Shown here: in pieces, positions 23,708-36,745 of the stretch
Numbering within the stretch: position 1 is the stretch's first letter
Layout of the letters: each line of letters starts with the position of its first letter
NCBI RefSeq assembly: GCF_000801105.2
Contig: NC_079515.1
Location: forward strand, 25,877,407 to 25,941,406
Origin: Raphanus sativus
Lineage: Eukaryota > Streptophyta > Magnoliopsida > Brassicales > Brassicaceae
Length of the DNA: 64,000 nt
Reading direction: 5' to 3'
The notes under the pieces: generated by a model
Database searches by the model: none
Told to the model about the DNA's origin: nothing
The model's input: the letters and a program-made list of their open reading frames with translations, nothing else
Translations under genes and position numbers: made by a program

Positions 23708-25916
23708 ATGGCTAGGAATGAGACCAAACTCAAGAGGCTCTATCAAGTTTGGAGGGGAAGCAATGTAAGTTTCTCTCAACTTTTCACTTTTGATTGTTTT
23801 TGCTTTCGCTTCACGTTTAATCTTCTCTATTGAATCACACAAATATTTGGGCACGACACTCGCACTTTGCATTTGGTTTCCTTTGAGTCCAAGTCATCTC
23901 TTATTCAAGTCTTTGGCTACTAGTTTCAGTTGTTAGTTAGTATCTTTGAGTCTTGATTTTGTGATTGACTTTGATTTTTTTTTCCAGAAATTTCTATGTG
24001 GTGGGAGGTTAATCTTTGGTCCAGATGCATCATCTCTATACCTAACAACCATCTTGATCCTTGCTCCCTCCGTGACGTTCCTTGTAAAAATGTACTTAAA
24101 AATGGAAGATCATCGCACCAGGCATCCAAAACTCTCTATTCCAATTCTCGCCGTGTGTTGGATACTCACCCTTTTGGTATGTCTTCCCCTTTCCCCCAAC
24201 TCTGTATATGACGTTTTTTTATTGTCTTAACGAAACTAAAGCTTCAATAGTTTTCTTTCAGGACATATTTTTCCTCTTCATGACATCTGGTCGAGACCCC
24301 GGGATCGTGCCTAGAAGTCTAAAGCCTCCTGAATCAGATGATGCACCTGATTCAACCACTCCTTCCATGGAATGGGTTAGCGGTAGAACACCAAATATAA
24401 GGCTACCAAGAGTCAAAGATGTTGAAGTTAATGGCCATACGGTAAAAGTCAAGTTCTGTGACACTTGTTTGCTTTACCGTCCACCTCGTGCTTCTCATTG
24501 TTCCATCTGCAACAACTGTGTTCAGAGATTTGATCATCATTGCCCTTGGGTTGGTCAGTGCATTGGATTGGTGAGTTAGTATATGTTTTAAATTCTGGTG
24601 TTAAAGTGAAACCTCAAGTAATATGTAAAGGATTAGAGTCAATCAATTTACTGAGATTAGTTTTAGTTTAGAATCTCATCTGATTTTACATGGTATTAGA
24701 GTCCATGATAAGATAATGAACACTCTAAATGATATAAACTTCTTGGATATAAATAATCCTAAATTTCTAGATTTCTGGCCGATAAGAACTGTCATCTCGA
24801 AGAGGGTTATGTAGGATAAATCAGAAGTTAAAAAAATAATATATAAAAGGTTAGAATCAATTTTCTTACTGCTAATTTTATTTTTGTTAAATTGGAAGTC
24901 CATGATAAATGAGAACTTAACAAAAATGTGTTTGTTTCTAGATGTTCCAGAGAATGTGTTTTGAATATGTTCCAACTCCTTTTGCAGAGAAACTACCGGT
25001 TCTTCTTCATGTTTATATCAACGTCAACCACTCTTTGCATATACGTGTTTGTGTTTTCTTGGTTGAACATATTTCAAAGACATATGGATGAAAGGATTAG
25101 CATCTGGAAAGCTATATCTAAAGATGTTTTATCGGATATTCTCATAGTTTACTGCTTCATTACAGTGTGGTTTGTTGGTGGACTCACTATATTTCATTCC
25201 TATCTCATCTGCACTAACCAGGTGATTAGAATGATCTTTTAATGTTTTCTCTCTCTCTCTTTTGTTGTTTTGTTTTAATGTAAATCTGTTTTGTGCAGAC
25301 TACTTATGAGAATTTTCGATACCGATATGATAAGAAGGAGAATCCATACAACAGAGGAGTTTTGGGGAACATATGGGAGATATTTCTCTCTAAGATTCCT
25401 CCATCTATGAACAAGTTTAGGTCATTTGTGAAGGAAGGAGACTATATGATGGTTGAAACTCCTACTTCAAATCCAGGCCAAAATCTAGTTACTTCAAAAG
25501 AGAAGACAGATATTGAAATGGGAGGTGGAAGGGTTGTTGAAGAAGATAGAAAAAGTTACTCACTCCCTGAGCTTCTCCGGAATCTAAACTATGAAGACCT
25601 TGAAGATGATTGCGAAGAAGATGACTTGAAGGCTAAAGATCATCATCAGAATGAGGGAATCCTCCCTTCTTTTGACCCTTTTTTAACCAGTGAGAGTGGC
25701 GTTAACAAGGATGAGGAAAATGGACAAAAATTAAGAGGATCTTCAAGTGATTATGATGATGGAGATGCAGGGAAACACGCTCGGGTCTCTATTGATAGTC
25801 AAGAAAAGGTTGAAGGGTATGACCAAAAATGGAGTCCCGGGAGTATGAATACAAACGCAAAATCTGAAGATGGAACAAGCTTTCCTCAATCTACTTCACC
25901 TATGCTTCGTAGATAG
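23708..25916 (+). CDS. PAT4: DHHC protein S-acyltransferase, PAT4-like (long copy)
   Basis: Five exons (23708-23764, 23988-24176, 24262-24570, 24988-25221, 25299-25916) give 468 residues. Order: short cytosolic start ([19 protein letters not shown]), two membrane helices, TSGRDPG, the DHHC domain ([21 protein letters not shown]), two membrane helices, a TTxE motif ([17 protein letters not shown]), then a roughly 190-residue acidic, Ser-rich tail ending STSPMLRR. It is an S-palmitoyltransferase of Golgi/plasma-membrane type. The tail is the main difference from the tandem partner upstream. Exon borders match that gene one to one, so the pair is an old tandem duplication. Expected orthologue At3g56930. 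Confidence 0.92.
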
Positions 25917-26568
25917 AGGTAATAAAATCAAGCCTTATCTCTCTGTCTCTTTGTTGCTTGCTCTTGAAGAAACCAGTTTTCTAAGCCCTAATGACTCTTT
26001 TTTGTTAACTTGCTAGACAAGGGCTTGAAGCTGGAGAAGTGGAGATTGTTCTTTATCATTCTTTTAACTGTGTTTTATATAATTGTGGGAAAAAAAAATC
26101 CAGAGAAATAAATAAACATTGTAGGTTTTGTGAGCTTGAGCCTTAGATTCTTTTTTTCTTTTTCATTTTTAGTTGTATTTATATTACTACAATGACTCGT
26201 CTGGATATCACCAGCTCCACATATTTTCTCACATGTTTGTTATTAAAATGGTTTGGATCAAAAGTTTGTAATTTATAATGATACAAATTGTATTTCCGAA
26301 TTATTTTCTTTTATTTATTTATATATTGGTAATTGGTTGGTCGAGTTTCATTTTCTATTTTTTTTTTTTTTCAAATATCACACATATTATCAAGAAGGCA
26401 ATGCAATCAAGAGTAACCAATAAAATTTAGCCACGCGTCAGTATCAAGCCCCCACATCAAAAGCTCAGATTTTCACTGGATGAGATTTTTTCATTACAAA
26501 ACTCGTAACAGCCTCATCTTCTTCCTCTAGCTCCTTCCTCTCTCTCTATTGCTTCTGCAAATCTAACA
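25917..26568. other. Intergenic region upstream of CHL27
   Basis: PAT 3' flank followed by the CHL27 promoter and leader. The last 60 bases before the ATG are CT-rich (ctcttcttcctctagctcc), a common leader type for photosynthesis genes. No separate gene is seen. Confidence 0.4.
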
Positions 26569-28783
26569 ATGGCAGCTGAAATGATGTTAGTGAAGCCAAT
26601 CTCCCAATTCGCATCTCCAAAGCTCACCAACTCGAGGACATGCCTCACCAGCCGACGTTTCTCCACCGTGATCAGAATGTCAGCCACCTCCACGCCGCCG
26701 CCTCCGGCCACCGCAACCTCTAAGTCCAAGAAGGGCACGAAGAAGGAGATTAACGAGTCGCTTCTGACACCGAGGTTCTACACTACGGACTTCGAGGAGA
26801 TGGAGCAGCTTTTCAACACGGAGATCAACAAGAACCTTAACGAGGAAGAGTTCATTGCTCTGCTTCAAGAGTTTAAGACTGATTACAATCAGACACATTT
26901 CGTGAGGAACAAGGAGTTCAAAGAAGCAGCGGACAAGTTGCAGGGTCCTCTAAGACAGATCTTCGTTGAGTTTCTTGAGCGGTCTTGTACTGCTGAGTTC
27001 TCTGGTTTCCTTCTCTACAAGGAGCTTGGTAGAAGGCTCAAGGTATCTTTTTGAGAATGTTACTAATTCAAAATTTGACTGTTTAGAACAGTAAGTAGCT
27101 TCTAGTTTCAGTTCTGTGTGTTTCTAGTAGGCATGGATGTTCGGTTTCGATATTTTGGTTTCTAGAGATTAAATAACCATTTACAAAATTCGTGGTTCAT
27201 TTTCGGTTCTGTTCATGTAACAAACCTGAAAACCATCTAGTGTCCAAAAACAATCCGGGTCTATTCAGTCCTTGGTATTTCGGGTTATTTCAGATAATAT
27301 GGATAAAAATTTAAATAATTCACGCTTTCCAGGTTAAATATCGTGTAATTCTGGTTGTTCAGATAAAAATATAAAGTAATTTGGTAGTTTTAAGTATTTC
27401 AGATTTTAAAAAATTGGATAGTTTGGATTTTCGGGTAATTCAGTTTATAAATAGCATTTTTAGGATATTTGGTTACTTGAAAACTAAATATAAGGTATAT
27501 AATATTATTTTAAAAATTTGGATATCCATTTGGTTTCGATTCCGGTTTGAATTTCGTTTTCTGATTCAAGAAATATGGGATTCGTCCGGATATCTATGTA
27601 ATTCGGTTTGGTTCTTCGGTTCTGGATAAATGTGTCACATGCATAGTTTCTAGAGTTGTTCTTGGTTTATTGTTTCTTGTCTAAATAATGCTTCAATGCT
27701 TGAAGCTTCTCATTAGCTGGAGTTAAGGATAGATGAGAAGTGAATGGCGTTTCATTGGATTGGTCTTAATCTTTTGATATGATGGCATTGCAGAAAACAA
27801 ACCCTGTTGTGGCTGAGATATTCTCTCTTATGTCCAGAGATGAAGCAAGACATGCCGGGTAAGATCTCCCAACAAAGTAACCTCTCTAATTTTATTTTAT
27901 CGGTTTGTTCTTGAATTAGTAAACGAACTTTTTTCTTGCAGGTTCTTGAACAAGGGTTTGTCTGATTTCAACTTGGCTCTTGACTTGGGTTTCTTGACAA
28001 AGGCAAGGAAATACACTTTCTTCAAACCCAAGTTCATCTTCTACGCCACTTACTTGTCCGAGAAAATTGGGTACTGGAGATACATCACAATCTACAGACA
28101 CCTCAAGCAAAACCCTGAGTTCCAGTGTTACCCTATCTTCAAGTACTTCGAGAACTGGTGCCAAGACGAGAACCGTCATGGAGATTTCTTCTCTGCTTTG
28201 ATGAAAGCTCAGCCTCAGTTCCTCAATGACTGGCAAGCCAAGCTCTGGTCTCGTTTCTTCTGCCTCTCGGTTAGTAAACACTTTAGTTCTCTTTGATTCT
28301 TTACTTCCAAATGTGTGGCCTAACCGGTAAGAGGATTGATTTTTGCAGGTTTATGTGACCATGTACCTCAACGATTGTCAAAGAACTGATTTCTACGAGG
28401 GTATTGGGTTAAACACCAAGGAGTTTGACATGCACGTTATCATTGAGGTAAAGTAACTTGAAACCGTAAGATTAATAGTAGTAAGCTATGTGTCTGAAAA
28501 TGTTGGACTTTTGTTTCAGACAAACCGGACCACGGCAAGGATATTCCCAGCTGTGTTGGATGTTGAGAACCCTGAGTTCAAGAGGAAGCTAGATAGAATG
28601 GTTGTGATCAATGAGAAGCTGATGGCTGTAGGACAAACTGATGATCCTTCCTTTGTCAAGAACCTCAAGAGGATTCCTCTCATTGCTGGTCTAGTCTCTG
28701 AGATCTTGGCTGCTTATCTCATGCCTCCTGTTGAGTCTGGATCTGTTGATTTCGCTGAGTTTGAGCCTAATCTTGTCTATTAG
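26569..28783 (+). CDS. CHL27: Mg-protoporphyrin IX monomethyl ester oxidative cyclase, diiron subunit
   Basis: Five exons (26569-27042, 27794-27858, 27942-28269, 28349-28447, 28520-28783) encode 409 residues, the length I know for Arabidopsis CRD1/CHL27 (At3g56940). The N-terminus [19 protein letters not shown] is a chloroplast transit peptide. The aerobic cyclase makes the isocyclic E ring of protochlorophyllide at plastid membranes. Diiron ligand motifs are visible: DEARH at about residues 174-178 and DENRH at about residues 255-259, with upstream Glu-rich helices ([22 protein letters not shown]). The frame is intact. Intron 1 (751 bases) probably holds a TE. It converges on SIP2;1 with about 240 bases between stops. 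Confidence 0.97.
27131..27645. mobile_element. Possible non-autonomous TE in CHL27 intron 1
   Basis: The intron segment is rich in cggtt/ttcgg repeats and bounded by taggcatggatg on the left and cacatgcata on the right, which are roughly inverted. Many Brassica repeats look like this. I could not fix a target duplication, so the edges are approximate. Confidence 0.3.
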
Positions 28784-29024
28784 TAGCTGCATTGTCAAGT
28801 CTTGTGAGTTTATGGACGGTTCTTGATTTCTTGTAGTTGAATGATCAAAACTGAGAAACCTCTTTTTATTTGTAATAAACCAAATACTTTTACAGTATTA
28901 CCCTGCATGTATCAATCACAATGCACAATGGATTCGCCAGTTGAGTATGCTACATTAAAAAATACATAATGAAATTTAATAAGAATTAATCCGCTGAATA
29001 AATATGAGAGCTAAAACTCATTAC

Positions 29025-29948
29025 TCATTCAGATTTAGCCTTGGGTTTCTCTTGTTCTTGGGTCAGAGGCTTAAACACAATATTGAAGAACCAAACAGCT
29101 AGCAACGTAGCCACAACAGGTCCAAGCCAATACACAAGTAAATGCTCTTTTGTTATATGTTCACCGCGTGCATAAGCCCATCCCATAACCTACAAAGATT
29201 TCATACAATCAAATAAACAAAGAGATAAATACTTTGTTTAATAATGGCAATCACAAAGACTCCACAAAAAGATCCTATTTGTTACCGCTGCTGGATTCAT
29301 GCAGCCTCCGGTTAGATCAGCTCCAAGAACATGGAGAGTTAACTTGGCAATACTACTAATCCAAGTCTTCATGAAGAAACTTCCAGGGATCTTTCTTGCT
29401 AGTCCCAGTGAGATCAGTAGTATGAAAAATGTTAGTATCCCCTCGGTTAAAGCGCCGTGATGTATTACTACGTTTAGTTTTGGTCCTTCCCCAATCTCAG
29501 GGAAAATGTGAATGATATTCTTAACCGCAAGGATTGATCCTATCACCTGAAAAAAAATGTTAAAACATTGTAAAACAGAGCAAAGAAAGAACAGAGAAAA
29601 AACAGAGCAAAAATCAATTTTTTCTACTTTTAGTTTACTTAAAAGTCAATGAGATCAAACCTCAGTGGGGATTCGAACCACGACGGTGAAGATGAAACTG
29701 CGGAAGCCACCAGAGAATCCAGAAGCCAAAGCGGCCACAGGATTATAATGTCCGCCTCTAGTGAGTTTCTGAAGAAAAGCGAAGACGAACATGGAGATGG
29801 CAGAGAATATATATCCGACGATCTCGCCGGTCGTATCCTTGCGGCTAAATCCAAGTACACCGAAGACTAAGATGTTGACAAGAACTCCTGACCATATCCA
29901 CATGAACGAGAGTGCCAGATCAGAAACCACTAAACTTATTAGACCCAT
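29025..29948 (-). CDS. SIP2-1: Small basic intrinsic protein SIP2;1 (aquaporin)
   Basis: Three exons (29661-29948, 29286-29546, 29025-29189) encode 237 residues, the family length. The protein is very hydrophobic, with six expected membrane segments. The second channel motif is NPA (GGCMNPAAV). The first is NPV (GGHYNPVAAL), whereas I recall NPL in Arabidopsis SIP2;1, so the pore-facing third residue has changed. The C-terminus (KPLTQEQEKPKAKSE) is hydrophilic and basic, as in ER-located SIPs. A TATA-like TATATAAAA sits at 30017-30025, about 70 bases from the ATG. Equivalent to At3g56950. Confidence 0.93.
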
Positions 29949-30407
29949 CTTTGATTCTCAAAGATGAGAAACAAACCAAAAAAACCTAAGAAAGAAACAG
30001 AGAAGCAAGCCTTTCTTTTTATATATTAGAGATTAAGGATGACGTGTCAGAGAAGTAAAACCATTCAAGAGTAAAGAATCACGATTATGATTGGCTGTTA
30101 GCGGTTTGTGAATTAGGTTAGTAATAATATTGGTGTGAGTCAGCTTCCGACAGTAAAAGGTTTTCTTCTCTTTTGGTCTTTTGGCTTTGTATAAAAGATT
30201 CTTGATTTTAAGAAACGATTATAAAGCGTTAGCGTGTGAAAGACGGCAACAACGGAACGCAGAAAATCAAGAACACAGCGAATTCGAAATAGTGTAGATA
30301 TTATCAATTATTCAGAAGTATTGTCTAAATCCAAAAATGTCGAAATTAATTTTAACCCCGCAAAAACCTAAAACTTTAAAATTATTACATATAGTCGCAA
30401 AAGGCGC
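29949..30407. other. Gap between SIP2;1 and pyruvate kinase
   Basis: Contains the SIP2;1 promoter (TATA at 30017-30025) and the 3' flank of pyruvate kinase. No gene seen. Confidence 0.5.
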
Positions 30408-32257
30408 TCATTCAACCAATCGAGTCTCCACGACAGAGGAACCATCGATCATGCGAAACGTGACCACCAAGTCTCCAGCGTTACACATTTCCTTCTTCTT
30501 TGCAAATTCCACCGCGAATCTAATCTTCTCCTCCGTGGAAGCTCCCGTCGCTATCACCGGAACGATCCCACGGTAAACCAAACCACGACTCGCCACACTA
30601 GCCGCCGCCTCAGAACACTCCTGGTCAACCACCGTCAGAATAGGAACTCTCGGCCTGTACTTCGCCACAAGCCCCGCCGTGTATCCACCCTTAGTGACCA
30701 CCACGATCGCCTTCGCGCTCAGCTTCCTCGCCGTGGAAACAACCGAAGCAGCTTCGCACTCTATCGTGGACAGCGGTAAGGGAACGGCTTCTTCGATCTT
30801 CTTCTGCACAGCTTCGTAATCTAGATACTCCTCCGCCTCTTTGCAGATCATCGACATGGTCTTCACGGCAGCCTCGGGGTGAGCTCCCGCGGCTGTTTCG
30901 CCGCTGAGCATGACGCAGTCTGTGCCGTCTAGGACAGCGTTGGCCACGTCGGTGGCTTCGGCTCTTGTCGGACGAGGAGCTTTGGTCATCGACTCGAGCA
31001 TCTGTGTCGCTGTGACGATTGGTTTCCCGAGTGCATTTGCCTTCTCGATCATCTTCTTCTGAGCTCTAAATATCTTCCACGTCGGAATCTCCATCCCTAA
31101 GTCTCCTCTAGCCACCATGAACGCATCAGTCTTCTCCATAATCTCATCTACATTAGCCACTCCTTCTTGATTCTCAACCTGTAAGTTAAACATCAATCCA
31201 TCAGTTTCATATTAAAATCAAAACAAAATTTATTTTATGATTTTAATGTAATTTTTCTACTAATTTATTTTTTACTCCTAATTAAATTTAAAAATATATG
31301 CAATAAAGTTTTAATAGTAAAGTCAAGTTAAAACTAGATATTTAACTATTTTTCTTAATTTTTTTTCAAAAAATTTAAACGATCCTATTTTGAAATTTTA
31401 AAAGGAGGGAGTAATATATAAACAAGAAAATCAAATTTGTTATATATTTTTTCTCCCACTCACCTTTGACATAAGCATGATGCTCTTTGCGTGCACTCCA
31501 AGCAACTCTCTGACCTCATCTAGGTCAGATCCTTTACGAACAAAGGAAAGAGCAATGATGTTGATCTTGTTAGGAACTCCCCATTGAAGTATATCCTCTT
31601 TGTCTTTCTCTGTGAGTGTCGGGAGATCAACTACAATCCCAGGGAGGTTAACGTTCTTTCTTTCTCCAAGAACGGCAGAGTTCTCGCACCGGCAGCGGAC
31701 AAGACCGAGATTCGTGTCACATGACAAGACCTTTAGAGAGATCGAGCCGTCAGAACAGAGGATCTCGTGACCAGGCTTGACATCCTCCGCAAGTCTCTTG
31801 TAGCTCATCGAGATAACGTTTGAGTCTCCTTTTATAGTGTAGTCGATTGAGATTGTTATCTCTTGACCTTGGATTAGTTCTATCGGTTTGCCTTCTTTAA
31901 GAAACCCGGTTCGTATCTCAGGACCCTATAAAACCGAATTAAACCAATTGCTAAAATTAAACCCACCATGCATAATGATATTTCAAATTTAACAAACGTT
32001 GTGTGTAGTATATATACCTTTGTGTCGAGCATGACGGCGCAGAGGATACCGGTGTTTAGTACGGCGGTTCTAAGATTATCTAGGGTTTCTTGATGGTACT
32101 CGTGAGAACCATGGGAGAAATTGAACCGGGCTACGTTCATACCGGCTCTAAGAAGCTTCTCAATCATCTCGACAGACCTAGACGATGGTCCAAGTGTGCA
32201 GACGATCTTGGTCTTTGACGCTCCATTCCTTGTTTGTCCACCAAGTAGTTTCTCCAT
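30408..32257 (-). CDS. Cytosolic pyruvate kinase
   Basis: Three exons (32018-32257, 31464-31925, 30408-31178) encode 490 residues. The start is the ATG giving MEKLLGGQTRNG, since residues upstream are not family-like. Motifs: TKIVCTLGPSSRSVE, NFSHG, MLDTKGPEIRTGF across intron 1, the active-site Lys signature IMLMSKVENQEGV across intron 2, and ARGDLGMEIP. It converts phosphoenolpyruvate and ADP to pyruvate and ATP. Without a transit peptide it should be cytosolic. A TATA-box (TATATAAA) is at 32363-32370. Arabidopsis has no pyruvate kinase between SIP2;1 and PIP5K4 as far as I know, so this looks like a transposed or retained copy. Intron 2 may hold a degenerate Stowaway-like MITE. Confidence 0.95.
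31276..31416. mobile_element. Degenerate Stowaway-like MITE in pyruvate kinase intron 2
   Basis: The right end reads ggagggag before TA, the complement of the CTCCCTCC start of plant Stowaway elements. The left end, after TA, reads ctcctaatt and is eroded. The interior is AT-rich. Confidence 0.3.
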
Positions 32258-33691
32258 TGTGAAAGAAAATAAGAAAAACCCTAACAAGTTTGGAGAGAGA
32301 AGATGAGAGTGTGTTGTGTGTTTGTGAACGTTTGTGAATTATGAATGGTGTACGTATCTACGTTTATATAGAGAACTGGTTTAGAAAGAAAAGGTAAAGA
32401 AACATTTCCTTTTATGTATATTTGTTAAATTTTGTAATAAGATGACTTAAGTTTAACGTGAAAAAGGAAAAAGTGAAAAAGGAAATGTTAGTGCGAGTCA
32501 AGTAATATTAATGCTACCAAGAATATACATTAGGAAAGATTCCGACTTGTTTAGAAAAAAGGAAATATTCAGACAAATTGTTATTTTTTAAACTTTAAAT
32601 ATATGTTTTGGAAATGTTAATCCTCGATTATGTGTTCTTCAAGAAAAGTCCACATTATGTGTTATTTAAGAGAAAAAAATTAGTCTGGAGATCTGGGCAA
32701 TACACTAACACACATATTAAAAGTTTAAAGCAAGAGAAATGATCCTTGTAATATCCGGAGATTGCTGTCTTCCTACCACGGTCAGAATCTCCCCCATAGC
32801 TGTTTACAAAGACTTCTAACCGTTGCGTCTTCCTCCTCGCCAAGAAAAAAAAAGATAAGACCTTTACTGTTTTACTCTTTTTTCAAGCCCTGAGTTCTCT
32901 GTATTGTATAGTGCTCCGTGTGGAGTGTTTTTGAGATGCTCCCTCTATTTTATATAAGATGTTTGACATAATGCATCTCGTGTTGGAGATATGCCCTGAA
33001 ATTTTAGAGGCCATAGACAATTTATTTGTGGATTTTTATAATTTTGAAAAATAAATAAATTTAAGGTTTTATGCCTATGTAAAAATATTTATTAAATTTG
33101 CAAGCCATATACCAATATTTCAGTTGCCTATGCTTATGGTCTCTGGAGACAGTGTAGGCTTAAATTGATTTTAAAAAAGAAGTATGTTTTGTGAGAGGAA
33201 AACTCGGAAATGCTAAGAATAGAAAGAAAACGAGTCTAAAATCTGAAGGCTTTCAGTGGTTTGAGGAGCTGAACGGTTTGCTTCTTTCTTTGAATGATAG
33301 AATTAGTTGAAAGAGGAATTGAAAAGAAAAGATGAAATGTCGGAGAGATGTTTTGATCCCTTAAACTCTTTTGGCCATTAGTTAGTTTTCCTCTCTTGTT
33401 GACATCTTTGTTAGGTTTTTATCAATCCAAAAAGACAAAACAGACTCTTCTTTCATATGATGCAATGACAATGGAGACAGGAAGTTACAGAGTAAAAAGC
33501 ATTGCAGATTTCTTCATGCTGCTTTTGATGAAATTGTTTTAGGTTTACAGCACAGAGTTCATGATCTTCTCTGGTTTATGTGTACATCTATAGGATTTGT
33601 TGTTTAGACAAGAAAACGTATGTTTTCCTAGGGATTTAATTGTTCTAGGTTATATATAGGTCTCTAGAAAAAAAATAAAAAAGAAGCAAAA
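32258..33691. other. Divergent intergenic region, pyruvate kinase to PIP5K4
   Basis: Holds both promoters: pyruvate kinase TATA at 32363-32370, and a TATATATA-like motif near 33650 about 40 bases before the PIP5K4 ATG. A Stowaway-like end (ctccctctattttatataag) occurs near 32939. No gene is seen. Confidence 0.4.
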
Positions 33692-36600
33692 ATGAGCAAG
33701 GAACAAAGCTGTGTTCTAAAAGCATGGGAGGTAACGATGAGAAAGACCCAACAAGCGAAGAAGCGGGCAAACAGCATTTTTGGGACGGTACCGGTAGCTC
33801 TACAGACAGATGATGATGCTACAACAACAACCGAGGAGAATGATGATGAGAGCAGCACTAACACAAGCAGCGTAGGTGAATTGTACCATGAAGAGAGAGT
33901 GCTTCCCAATGGAGACTATTACACAGGTCAATGGTACGATAGTTTCCCCCACGGGCACGGTAAGTATCTATGGACGGATGGTTGCATGTACATTGGTGAG
34001 TGGTACAACGGGAAGACCATGGGGAAAGGCAGGTTCGGTTGGCCTTCTGGTGCCACGTATGAAGGCGAGTTCAAAAGCGGGTACATGGATGGGAATGGCA
34101 CTTACACAGGTCCTAGTGGAGATACTTATAAAGGTCAGTGGGTGATGAACCTGAAACATGGACATGGGATCAAGAGTTTTGCAAACGGAGATGTGTATGA
34201 TGGTGAGTGGAGGAGAGGGTTGCAAGAAGCTCAAGGGAAGTATCGTTGGAGAGATGGGAGTTATTACATTGGTGAATGGAAGAACGGTACTATCTGTGGC
34301 AAAGGTACTTTTGTTTGGTCGACGGATGGTAGTAGATACGACGGGTTCTGGGATGATGGTTTCCCTAGTGGTAACGGGACATTCAAATGGGACGATGGGA
34401 GTTTCTACGTTGGTCATTGGTCTAAAGATCCTGAGGAAATGAACGGTACTTACTATCCATCAGGGAACGAAGGGGCTCTTGAATGGGACCCTATAGAGGT
34501 GTTTGATAATCTGAGTGAGTACAAGATATGCAGTGGAGAGAGGGTTCCTGTGTTGCCTTCACAGAAGAAGCTCTCTGTTTGGAACTCTTCCAAGCGTGTA
34601 GAGAAGCCAAGGAGGATATCTGTTGATGGGAGGGTAAGTGTAGGTTTGGATAGAGCGTTTGAGAAGATGAATATGTGGGGGAGTGAGAGCGGCGAAGGTG
34701 CTGCTGATATTGATTCAACCACAAGGAGAGATTTGGACGCTGAGATCATGAGACTTGAGGCTGAAGGACTCATACAGAGCTTGAGACCTTGTCCTGTGCC
34801 TATGAGACTGCCCAAGGCAGGGAAGAAGCAAGGCGAGACAATATCCAAAGGTCACCGTAACTACGAGCTTATGCTTAATCTACAGCTTGGAATCAGGTAA
34901 CTATTTCACTTTACCTCCTCACCAGTTATATCAATGTTCTAAAAGTCCTTATAGGCACCGCCTAACCACTAGTAACCTAGAAACCCCATAATTACCACTT
35001 AGTGATTTCTTCACCATTTAGTTATACTATATGTTAAATCTTTGTTGATGATTTGGTTATGCAGACATGCTGTTGGGAAACAAGCTCAGGTTGTGTCTCT
35101 TGATCTTAAGCATTCAGCTTTTGATCCAAAGGAGAAGGTGTGGACAAGATTTCCACCAGAAGGAACCAAACACACACCTCCTCACCAATCAAGTGAATTC
35201 AAATGGAAAGACTATTGCCCATTAGTTTTTAGGTGAGAAACCATTACACTAACCTCTCTACTTAGCTCTCATTGGTACTTATTCTTACAACATGTTATAC
35301 TAATGTACCTATCTTTCAGGAGCCTGAGGAAGCTATTCAAGGTAGACCCAGCTGATTACATGTTATCGATCTGCGGTAATGATGCCCTTAGGGAGCTATC
35401 ATCCCCTGGTAAAAGTGGAAGTTTTTTCTACTTGACAAACGATGATCGTTACATGATAAAGACAATGAAAAAGTCTGAAACTAAAGTGAGTTTAAGTTAC
35501 CATAAAAAAATGTGTGGATGCTACACATATTAACTGCTTTCTTGAATTAATATGATGCAGGTGTTTCTGAGAATGCTTGCTGCATATTACAACCATGTTA
35601 GAGCATTTGAGAACACTTTGGTGATTAGATTCTACGGTCTCCACTGTGTGAAGTTGAGTACAGGAACAATCCAAAAGAAGGTAAGAAGTGAGAACAGTGC
35701 TACCTTGGGTGCAGCTTGGATCTTGATTGAGTTCATCTCTTTTTTGCAGGTGCGGTTTGTCATTATGGGGAATCTATTTTGTTCAGAATTCTCTATCCAC
35801 AGACGCTTTGATCTTAAAGGATCTTCTCTTGGCCGTACAACCGATAAACCTGAATCAGAAATCAACTCAAACACAATCTTGAAAGATCTCGATTTGAATT
35901 TCATTTTCAGACTACAGAAAGCTTGGTTTCAAGAATTCATTAGGTTAGTAACCATCAATCAGTCTCTTTACTTCACCGTTACATTATTTTTTATATGTCC
36001 TATCAGCTGATCCTGGAGAAACGCAGTAGTACCACATAGTGGATTACCTATCACACTAACATTATTATAACCATTTTTTTTTCCTTTTCAGACAAGTCGA
36101 CAAAGACTGCGAGTTTCTAGAACAGGAGAGGATCATGGACTACAGTCTTCTGGTTGGGATTCATTTCAGAGAAGCATCAGTCGCTGGAGAGCTGATACCT
36201 TCTGGAGCACGCACACCTATTGGTTCGTATTCTTGAAAAAGAAAAAAAACATGTCTCTCTCCATAAGAATGTGTCAATCAAACTATGTTTCTTTATCAAC
36301 TGTAGGTGAGTCTGAGGATGACTCCGCCCCTCGTCTCTCTAGAGTAGACGTAGATCAGCTTCTATCTGATCCCACAAGGTACATAAACACACAACAAAAG
36401 TTAGAACTCGTACTTCTGTGGTTCTGAAGTCCCAATAAATTTGTTAACTGTTACAGGTGGGCTAGTATCAGACTTGGTGGAAACATGCCAGCTCGAGCAG
36501 AGAGGACAATGAGAAGAAGCGGCTGTGAGTTTCAGCTAATCGGGGAACCAACAGGAGAGTATTATGAAGTTGTAATGATCTTTGGAATCATAGACATTCT

Positions 36601-36745
36601 TCAAGACTACGACATTAGCAAGAAACTTGAACATGCTTACAAGAGTATCCAGTACGATCCTACTTCAATCTCAGCCGTTGATCCGAGGTTGTACTCGAGA
36701 CGCTTCCGTGATTTCATCTTCAAGGTCTTCACTGAGGACGATTGA
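33692..36745 (+). CDS. PIP5K4: Phosphatidylinositol 4-phosphate 5-kinase, MORN type
   Basis: Eight exons (33692-34896, 35065-35232, 35320-35485, 35561-35680, 35750-35943, 36092-36222, 36306-36378, 36457-36745) give 781 residues. The N-terminal third carries eight MORN repeats from about residue 80 to 265 ([42 protein letters not shown] and so on), which bind lipids and target the plasma membrane. The C-terminal kinase domain shows [22 protein letters not shown] and a final [13 protein letters not shown]. It makes PtdIns(4,5)P2. Length and neighbours match Arabidopsis PIP5K4 (At3g56960). Splice phases all agree and the frame is intact. Confidence 0.95.

Noticed and set aside
33876..34848. Overlapping frames inside PIP5K4 exon 1
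   Set aside because: The MORN-repeat exon is the real frame. The others arise from its periodic, stop-poor sequence.
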